Below, one piece after another: positions 56,479 through 64,000 of a stretch of DNA of 64,000 bases. The translations under genes and the position numbers were made by a program. Every line of letters begins with the position of its first letter. The first letter of the stretch is position 1. Location: the NCBI GenBank assembly GCA_021234155.1, contig JAJEKV010000096.1, forward strand, positions 1,496,010 through 1,560,009, written 5' to 3'. The stretch is from Isoetes taiwanensis. Lineage: Eukaryota > Streptophyta > Lycopodiopsida > Isoetales > Isoetaceae. Under the pieces are notes generated by a model. It did no database searches. It saw only the letters and a program-made list of their open reading frames with translations, and was not told where the DNA came from.

Positions 56479-56890
56479 TTGCAATTGCAATATGAAGTAT
56501 TAGTGCAAAAAGAGCTTGGCTATGGAAAAGCAATTGCTATTGTGGCAATAGATGTGTCTAGGGCCCAAATGATATCACGCGTGTTTCATTATATGCTCAA
56601 CATGACAAGGCTTTTTGCTTTACAAAGATGCAATGATATGCAAAATGAAATTACATCCTCGTGCATTTTCAAAGCATGTGGTAGCGTTGGAGTTAAAGAG
56701 CATGACAGTGCATGCGTGAACTTGTTGCGAAAACCGAAAATAATATGTTTGCAAGGCATGAAAACATGGAGGAGACTTCGTCGGGTTTTGATAAGCCACC
56801 AAGGGGACGTGGCATTATGGCTTAAAATGATAACAGGATGCCTTGGGTGATGACGATCTTGGCATGGCTGTAATTTGCCTCTAGAGTATG
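56479..56890 (+). pseudogene. Pentatricopeptide repeat (PPR) fragment
   Basis: The 123-residue ORF contains QNEITSSCIFKACGSVGVKE (typical L-type PPR helix A: NEIT(F/S)xCILKACGSVG) and later QGDVALWLKMITGCLG (the 'DVxxWNxMIxG' helix). Between them the register is lost. PPR proteins edit or process organelle RNA. This is only about two repeats, without start or targeting peptide, and with altered residues. It is a fragment. Confidence 0.6.
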
Positions 56891-57738
56891 CAGCACTATG
56901 ACAAGATCGGGCGAAATATCTTGCTCACTGCAATCCTTAGTGCAATGCTAAAATGCCATAGCATAGACATATATCTATATCATTGTATGCGCATGTTGCC
57001 CTTTTGGGTCATACTTTAGGGAAGCTAAAGGTATATTTGAAAGCTATAAGGCAACCCACATCTATACATGGATGATTTTACTCATGCTACAATGCATGGG
57101 AACATTAGAGTTAGGAAGATATAAAGATTAATTTTTTCTTAACACATTTCGTTCATTTAGATTAAAACATAATTTTTTTATACCACTCAAAATTTCATGG
57201 TCTATGGTGCATTAGATAAACCCGTAGTGGTAATAATGATAAATAAAAGTGGTGAACACAAAGCTTGCAGATTTTTTCCAATGCAAGATGTGTTAAGTGG
57301 TGGAGTTTAAGGTTTACTAAATGGAAGGCTATCTTTGGAAGCATTTTAGATCCAATATTATTTTTCCTCTTGTTTAGATATTAGCCTGTTGCACTTATCT
57401 TTTAAGAGTCTAGCTTTGTGGATATATTAGAGTTTGCTTGCTTTATAAAGTATAGAGTCATAACTTCTAGGTACCATAGTTTTTGTTGATTCTCATTTCC
57501 TTAACAAGTAGAGAGTTCAGATTTGTATTAATACTTGTGGACTAGTTAATGTTTGTTGAATTTGCTTGTTTAATTGTGCAATTTCAAAGGGATCTGATAC
57601 GAAATACCGTGCTAAAAACTAGTCACTCAAATCTGCTTATCTGACACAAAAAGACGAAACATGAAAACACACTTTCGGGCCACCGGAGGGCAACCCGTCG
57701 TGCGCAGCACCTTGTTTTTTTCTTTTCTTTTCTTGATG
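56891..57738. other. No gene recognised; candidate Helitron 3' hairpin
   Basis: CGGGCCACC/GGGCAACCCG at about 57681-57702 forms an imperfect hairpin on the 3' side of the Helitron, but no CTRR end stands at the expected distance. A CTAGT lies at 57619. Confidence 0.4.
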
Positions 57739-57918
57739 TACCTTATATTTGAATAACGTTGAAGAAGTCATCTGTACCTACTTAATTAATGGTTAGGGAA
57801 AAGAAGATGCACATTAACATAGAAAAGGATTTAGGCAAACGTACCTTTGTAAAAGAGAATTGAAGAAATTGCAAGCACCTGGATATATGATGTGATAATT
57901 AAAAAAAAACTTGGCTAG

Positions 57919-59604
57919 CTAGAAAAGTAATTCTTTGTAGACGACATTCGCGGTATGTTTTGTTGTGTTATCCGGAGATAGGAGGATGAGTACATCTTCC
58001 CTCTTTCGTATGCGCGTGAGGGCTGTGTATAATTGACCGTGTGCAAAGACATTTGTACGTAAATCAAGGACAACACGGTCCAACGTTAATCCTTGGCAGC
58101 TATTGAAGGTGGTGGAATATGCTAGTCGTAATGGTAGCTGGCGTCTGTGGATGGTCCATGGTCTATTTTCTGGTTGGTAAAAGAAGTCAGTTCTCGAAAT
58201 AGGATATGTGCAATCATTTGAACGCGCTGTTGACCCTAGGACTTTTACCATTACGAACTTATCATGCATTGATGTGATCATGGCTCTTGCATTCTTTACC
58301 AGACCTTTTTCGTGTCAAGACGTTTCATAATGTGGCATATTGCTCCTACTTTAAGGTTCAGTTCGTGTTCGGGGATGCCAGAATGCGTGAAATTGTTCAA
58401 AAAATCTGATGTTGCATAACGGTGGTCGATATGATTTCATCCTCGTTTCACCGATGTGATCGTGGCTATAATATTTCTTACTGCATTTAACACTTTATCT
58501 AGCGTGCGACGCCGTTGAAATCTTTGACGTGCTTGTTGATTGGGCTTGGAGATGTGAATGCTTGTTTCTCACATTGGCTTGGATTCTTCAAGATGTCGGT
58601 GCAAAAATAAAAAATAAAAAATCACATTGGCTTGGATTAAAATTATTCAAGATACATGAAGTCTTCAAGGCGTCGCAATTTTGGTAGTTGTGTTAAATAT
58701 GTCTAATGAAACTGGATTGCTGCCAGTTTTCTCCTATGTTATCAACGTACTGCATTAGCTCGGGATCACCCGCATTTAAATTGGCGCAGCCCAATTTTAG
58801 AACGTGAAATGTTCGCCATAATGGAGATGATTTTATGGACGCATTGGTCGCTGCGGTTTTACCACCTCCCTTAACGACAAAAAGCTACTTGCCTAAAATC
58901 TCCGTAAGCTATGAAGTGTTTTGCTCCAAAGGGAGAATCGTTTTTACACAACTGCAAGGTACAAAGTTGTGTACACTCTCTATAACTGCTTTATTAGCCA
59001 TTGGGAATTCATCCCAAATTATCGCTTTTGCTGCAGCGGCTCCTGAATCCCGTTCTAATAATGAATGTAGGCCTACATTTTTTTCTACAACTGGTATTTG
59101 AAAAAGCGAGTGAGCAGTTCGACCCCCTGGGTATTGAAGAACTGCAAGTGCTGTTGTTCCGCATGGAAGCACTATGTTCTTGTTCCCGCGTATTAATAAA
59201 CATATACAATTGAGAACAAACGTTTTTCCTGTACCAGCCTTGCCATTTACAAATATTGGTTGGTTGCTCTGTATCTGTTTTATCTCGTCTCGTATATAAG
59301 TATACACCTCTAATTGATTAGTGTTCATTGCGCTCGACATCTCTGCTACAGCTTCTAAATAAGCTTCATGATCGGCAAATGTAGATAACTCATGCATTAC
59401 ATCTCTTACGAGACGAGCGTGCAATTGTAATGCGAAAGCTACGATGTTAGTGCCATGCTGAGTCAATATATTATTGATTAGGTGGAGTGATTCGTTAAAT
59501 GCAACTGTTTCATCATTCGAGTATTGGTCTAGCAAGTCAATGCTCATCGGTACTCGGAATCTACTCCATATCTCGAGTGCTGGCGCTTGATCAAGTAAGA
59601 CCAT
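57919..59604 (-). pseudogene. Helitron PIF1-like DNA helicase domain, broken
   Basis: From 59604 downward: AEMSSAMNTNQLEVYTYIRD, then Walker A FVNGKAGTGKTFVLN, PCGTTALAVLQYPGGRTAHS, and Walker B AIIWDEFPMANK, up to 58909. A decayed middle part follows (58282-58908). The last piece 58281-57919 has QLPLRLAYSTTFNSCQGLTL (motif V), FAHGQLYTALTRIRKREDVL (motif VI) and a stop at 57919. This superfamily 1 helicase unwinds DNA during rolling-circle transposition. Motifs I, II, V and VI are retained but lie in separate frames. Confidence 0.85.
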
Positions 59605-60920
59605 TGCAAATAAAAATCGTAGTTGGGACTTAGAGACAACGACGTTGCTTCTTCCATAATCAGCGTTGCCTCATTACACGCTGCAAGTAGTCCATGTGCC
59701 TCTGCAGCTTGTCGATAAGTTTCATGTTCCAAATTATTTACGATTTTGATTTCATCCCATGTTCTTACAGGCCGATGTAGGATTTGCCTTAAATAAAATG
59801 CTTCACCAACCCGAGGTAATAATAAACGTACTCTACATATAATCGGTTGCATAGATCTCTTCTTGACAATGTTTCTCACGTATCCTGGTCGCTCTTGCTC
59901 TAGATACTCACCATGTTGCAAGATAGATGTCCCATTATATGGAATTAATGTGTATTGTTCATGATATTGGATATACGTGAGAGAATCAAACTCAGAATCT
60001 AGTGGCCGTGAAAAATAGTGATCCAAGAGCGAGTTTGTATTTGGTAACCATAGGTGCAGTGGGAGACATCTGACGAATGGCGATTTATGTGTTATATGAT
60101 AGGACATTATTCTCCATGATGCCTCCATGGCAGACAGATACCGTCCATTCACGTAGTCCCGTATTTCGTTCGTAGCATTTGGTTTAGTAGGTTTATCCGA
60201 TAATATATTTTCGAAAGAATCTTTAGACGTTTCTATTCCTTGCCCTCCATTTGCTAACGAGGTACATGACATGTGTTGAGTTGGTTGACTATTTATTGAT
60301 GAAGATTGACCTGCAGACTCATTATCTAGTGCTACTCGAAAGTTGGCACTATCGAACCCTTTATATATATAACCATAGAGATAGGAAAAGACGTGCACAG
60401 TAGATGCAACGTCCACGGTGATATGGCAATCTAGTTCGTGAAGCAAGAACGCATTGTACGACACCACCCACATATCATCTGCACTTCTTCTTCTATATTG
60501 TACATAACCTCTCGAATCAAGATATGTCGTGGGATTCACGGGCTTTGGGAAGTTGTAACAGCAGGAAGAATTGTTAGAAGAACATCTCTCTGCATGCCTA
60601 TGAATCATGAACTTTTGTACTTGTGCTCGAAGGACTGGATCCGATGGCAGCTCAGCAGGAATGATCTCATCGATACAATCGATCGGTATATCAGGTTCTG
60701 TGCGTAGCACAAGGTGAGCATGGGGCAATCCTCATTTCTGGAACTCTACAACATGTATCATATATGATATACGTTGAAAGAACTTTCGTAGCAACTCTTT
60801 TAGTCGTCGTAGTCTACCGTGGAAACACCGAACTACGATCATAGGAGCATCGGATGCATTTTGTCCCCGCCTAAGTGCGCCTCAGATCTCGGGCCAATCT
60901 GTGTTTGTCGTCATCGTAAT
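59605..60920 (-). pseudogene. Helitron Rep (HUH endonuclease) domain, broken
   Basis: Between 60920 and 60729 GRPTLFITMTTNTDWPEI, stop, LRRGQNASDAP, then stop and GLPHAHLVLRTEPD. HAH is the HUH metal-binding motif. The ORF 60728-59544 continues with the CCYNFPKPVNPTTYLDSRGY segment and the catalytic tyrosine region VFSYLYGYIYKGFD, where both tyrosines of the Y2 type are kept. It runs on to the linker before the helicase. Rep nicks the strand and joins the ends in Helitron transposition. Two stops upstream of HUH make this copy inactive. Confidence 0.85.
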
Positions 60921-61140
60921 AAATAAGGTAGGGCGACCTTTTGCCCTTGAGAGTGCTAATGCGTCATACTTGTACCGAACACCATCTTTACAACCCAAGA
61001 ATGATGCGTAAGATAATGTCATTTTCATCATCGTTATCGTGTGTTCTAATAATCCTCATCATATTCATTCTTCTCTTATATGAACGCCGTTGTTTTAAAA
61101 TAATTCAGACGGGCATCCTCAACTCTCGAATACATATCTA

Positions 61141-61728
61141 CTAGGTATTCTCCTCGCAGAGTCGACCTAACCGCAAGAACCGATCTTCATGTAATAACCT
61201 TGTCCTATACCATTGCAATTCGTCCAAGTTGTGCTCATTTCCAAGTCCCCATCCTAATGTGCCATGGGGAAAGAACAAAGGGTATTGAAGTGGTTCATAC
61301 ATGGGATCAAGGATATTTATGAAGGTCGGTTCTCCTTGGTTCCAACCCGTAATCCAAAGAACGCGAGGTCGGATGTCTGCTGTATTGTTGACCTCGGCAA
61401 TAGATGCAATTTCATTAATAGCAACAGCTCCTTCTATTGTTATGTATGTCGATGGCATATCCATGCTTCCCATAGTTCGAAGGTGTCGTATGAATGGGTT
61501 TAATTGGTTAAGAGCCGATCCAACTGTCACAATCCATTGGAATGGCACTCTTTGATTACGTGCATGTATGTAACGTTGCGATTCATTATAGACATACCAA
61601 TGGATAGGATTCCCAACATCTGCTGTAGGGAGTAATCTATTATATGTACGACCCGTGATCGCAACGGAGGATGGAAAATCTAAGTTCACGAAGCTGCCAT
61701 CAACTCCAAGTACACTGAAACAGAACAA
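61141..61728 (-). CDS. Helitron RepHel N-terminal region (part 2)
   Basis: The open 195-residue stretch contains VNLDFPSSVAITGRTYNRLL, NPIHWYVYNESQRYIHARNQ, INEIASIAEVNN and EPLQYPLFFPHGTLGWG, then LDELQWYRTRLLHEDRFLRL. This is the segment just before the Helitron_like_N domain ('YEPLQYPLLFPHGTxGW ... YRxRLLxExRF'). The join to the preceding ORF at 61734 is out of frame or by a short intron. It is part of the same broken gene. Confidence 0.75.
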   Translation of the reverse strand: MFCFSVLGVDGSFVNLDFPSSVAITGRTYNRLLPTADVGNPIHWYVYNESQRYIHARNQRVPFQWIVTVGSALNQLNPFIRHLRTMGSMDMPSTYITIEGAVAINEIASIAEVNNTADIRPRVLWITGWNQGEPTFINILDPMYEPLQYPLFFPHGTLGWGLGNEHNLDELQWYRTRLLHEDRFLRLGRLCEENT

Positions 61729-61733
61729 CTTGT

Positions 61734-62645
61734 TTATTCGTCTGGCGGTGTGTTGTACAAATTAATTAATACTGTAGGCAAAGGTGGTAACGGTGGAAGT
61801 AACCATCTTCCATTATTACAACAAAAACCATTTTCCTCAATGTTAAGCAGCAAGATTTGACAATATGTGCACCTCTTATTCCATGTGCACATTACGTAAG
61901 TTCTATTCATTGCCAAGTTCATACGTCGTGCACATGCACGCCAATGTGTTAGATCTCGTTGATCTGAGCTCTCAAGTCTTTCATTTAATTCTGTTATGGA
62001 ACCAAGAATATCATTATATTCGAGTTGCGCAATGGGTAAACTACTTGTGCCTGCAGTCGTTTGGTCAACTGGGCACATGTCTACCATGGATGCAGTTGAA
62101 CATAAACTATGTCGATGTTTCCTTGCAACATCCACTAATCTCTCACGTCTCACTGGGGCTATACACAGTACTGTGGGTTGTTCCACTGAGACAGTTTCTG
62201 CTGGCGCCTCAGTAGACCACCCAGCTCGCCAATGCGCGGAAGATTCCTCCCCTGACTCCCTCAGTGCAGAGCTTGCTTGATCAGGTAATTTGCTTGGGCC
62301 AGCAACTTGTGATTGCAAGTTATTTATTTCAGCCATATTTGCATCTATTATTGGGGTATCTAAGCAAGTAGACTCTGTGCTCCTATCAATTCGTTGCCTA
62401 GACAACTCTCGTCTATATGCATAGCGTTCTCTTCTTCTTTGTAATGCTCTTTCACGTTCTTCTTCGGATCGAGCTGCATAACGCTCTCTTTCTCTTCGAC
62501 GTATTCTCTCCCTACCTTCTTCACTTAAGTTCGAATACCACTCTCTAGTAGGCATTGGATTATGTATGCTAGTTAACGTAACAATCTCATGTGTGAAGGG
62601 ACTTACCTGTGTTGTTTGTTGTTTCTCATTCGCAATGTTTCCCAT
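61734..62645 (-). CDS. Helitron RepHel N terminus with RERERYAAR repeats and zinc finger
   Basis: Starts MGNIANEKQQTTQVSPF. Residues about 48-85 form arginine-rich repeats (RIRRRERERYAARSEEERER, ALQRRRERYAYRR), as in plant Helitron proteins and some F-box-like transposon products. The end has CTWNKRCTYC, then ENGFCCNNGRW and LLPPLPPLPTVL, the zinc finger and 'CCxxGxWxLPxLPxxP' motif that precedes the Rep domain. The 303-residue ORF is open. Confidence 0.75.
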   Translation of the reverse strand: MGNIANEKQQTTQVSPFTHEIVTLTSIHNPMPTREWYSNLSEEGRERIRRRERERYAARSEEERERALQRRRERYAYRRELSRQRIDRSTESTCLDTPIIDANMAEINNLQSQVAGPSKLPDQASSALRESGEESSAHWRAGWSTEAPAETVSVEQPTVLCIAPVRRERLVDVARKHRHSLCSTASMVDMCPVDQTTAGTSSLPIAQLEYNDILGSITELNERLESSDQRDLTHWRACARRMNLAMNRTYVMCTWNKRCTYCQILLLNIEENGFCCNNGRWLLPPLPPLPTVLINLYNTPPDE

Positions 62646-64000
62646 ACATTTCTCCTACTTTCTATCTCTCATCTCTTTCCGTCACTTTAGAGGCATCACA
62701 TTATCAATGAGCAAAAATAAAGCCTGTACAAATGGAAGAAATTGACATGTCAGAGCCATCGTTGCTATCTCATCCAATCAATATTAAACAATTATATTGA
62801 TGCTAACGTAAGGTGTTTAGCTTATATAGACTTGGACATGGTAGCATTACCTTAACCTCATAAAACTTCCCATTAGTGTAAAGGGATAATAACCATATGT
62901 TCTAAATTTCTTTATATTCACAATTAACATTTCCACATCATATGTTGCCTAATTTTCAAAATTGATCTTTATAACCAACCATCAATGTAGATGTACCTCT
63001 ATATAAAATTTCATTTTGTGAAAAAAATAAGCTATTTGGCTTTTGACTTATTTCGATGACCACATGAACACGTCAAAATTGTTCTCTCTCTCTCTCTCTC
63101 TCTCCCTCCCTCCCTCCCCCTTGCCTTTTAACTCACTTACACCTAGGTACCATTCGAGTATTCTGTATATAATCTAGAGAATGTATACAATAGTGCTATT
63201 TGTTGTACACGATTACGTTAGATTTGGGGAACATCCAGAATAGGATCTATGTATCCAAATTTAATCATCGTCTAGATTGGGAAAATTGGAGGAATATTTC
63301 CCTAGCATTATGATAAGATTTAATAAAGCTTTAATTAAGTTGAGAAAGGAATATTTAGAATAAAATAGCCATGGTCTCGTAACAGGATGATTATCTTTCA
63401 TATAACATATAACATGAACATGAACTATACACTACTCACGGAGGCCGTGCCATAGAGAACATGAGCTCCGGTCAAAGTTAGGCTATGGAGTTCGAATGGC
63501 CATTCCTGCTTTGTGTTTTGGAAGTTTTTGCATTTGTTGTGGTTTTAATATGGATAATTCGGAAGTATGAATCTTGTGGATTTAGCAGGCGGAATGATCG
63601 CCATTAAATTGCCACGTTATTCATGACCACCTATAGTTAGTCCGTTTTGAAAACGTTCATCCGTTTTGGCTCCTTGCATTTCGAGGTATCTCGTTTTTCT
63701 ACGTGTTTATACAACGCCGTTGTTGCAGGCGTGTTCTTCTTTTACACATAGTAAGTCTCTTCCTTCCTTCTGCTGTTACTTTCAGTATTCCTTGCCATTA
63801 TTCAATTTTGCTATGCAACAATATAGACTTCCACCGTTTAGTTCTTCATAATGTTGCTTTGACAATTGGGGGAAAATGGATACGTTTAATGCTTTCTAAA
63901 TACAGTCTAAAGTTCTATCCCGCTGAATTTCACAGCATTTAAATACATTCTGTCCTGTGTATATAGCAATAACCATACTTCAATTGGTGTATAGTGTGTT
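62646..64000. other. No gene recognised; CT-rich microsatellite at 63082-63120
   Basis: 5' side of the Helitron. A (CT)n stretch grading into (CCCT)n is at 63082-63120. ORFs near 63666-63942 have no domain. The Helitron 5' end is expected here but I could not pick a TC start. Confidence 0.45.

Larger units (their letters stand above)
57739..62645 (-). mobile_element. Decayed autonomous Helitron (RepHel coding region)
   Basis: All parts of a Helitron Rep-helicase occur in order on the minus strand: N-terminal RERERYAAR-type repeats with a zinc finger, the Helitron-like N domain, Rep, and a PIF1-like helicase. It is split by stops and frameshifts. The non-coding part after the helicase stop (57739-57915) recurs at 32527-32690. 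The exact 5' TC and 3' CTRR ends were not determined. Confidence 0.85.

Overview
The window looks like nuclear DNA of a land plant. It carries an intron-containing AP2/ERF transcription factor gene, fragments of typical plant genes (NSUN6-type RNA methyltransferase, CCCH-WD40 protein, class III-type alcohol dehydrogenase, pentatricopeptide repeat), and many plant-type transposable elements (LTR retrotransposons, a chromovirus, LINEs, CACTA, Helitrons). The wide gene-poor spaces and transposon-like families I associate with seed-free plants and animals make a fern or another seed-free plant my guess. I cannot name the species.

Layout. 0-2.5 kb: partial LINE ORF1-like gene, unassigned DNA and a SINE-like head. 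2.5-12.6 kb: a decayed Ty3 integrase/chromodomain (minus strand) interrupted by a gag-only LTR element with a truncated 3' LTR, then an LTR of a related element. 12.6-26.6 kb: gene-free, with a 145-160 bp direct repeat pair 8.3 kb apart, a T-rich strand-asymmetric block, a Helitron-like 3' end, a LINE tail and an (ATTCT)22 array. 26.7-29.8 kb: the AP2/ERF gene and a broken partial copy of its promoter and first exon. 31.3-35.7 kb: Helitron-like 3' end, a textbook CACTA MITE, tandem repeats and gene fragments (NSUN6-like and one unidentified).

35.8-51.3 kb is the most remarkable part. It holds five intron-containing genes, none of which I recognise as ordinary plant housekeeping genes. A: coiled-coil protein (+). 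B: ParB-like domain plus a beta-class N6-adenine/N4-cytosine DNA methyltransferase (-). C: proline-rich protein running into a broken DUF7869-like core (+). D: RING-like protein (+). E: RNase-H/DDE-like protein with DFAENY, WSDG and HGKGEHDG motifs (-). Around the ParB exons lie two clusters of near-perfect palindromes with consensus GTGTATTC(N)GAATACAC, eight full copies. This resembles a bacterial ParB/parS plus DNA-modification arrangement inside what may be a large eukaryotic mobile element. Gene B has at least one frameshift and the core of gene C is broken, so this copy is probably not fully functional.

51.3-57.6 kb: a graveyard of host gene fragments (CCCH-WD40, LINE 3' end, alcohol dehydrogenase, PPR). 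57.7-62.6 kb: a decayed autonomous Helitron on the minus strand (zinc-finger N terminus, Rep with HUH and two-tyrosine motifs, PIF1-like helicase). Its 3' segment recurs near 32.6 kb, so Helitron gene capture may explain the fragments. 62.6-64 kb: no gene seen.
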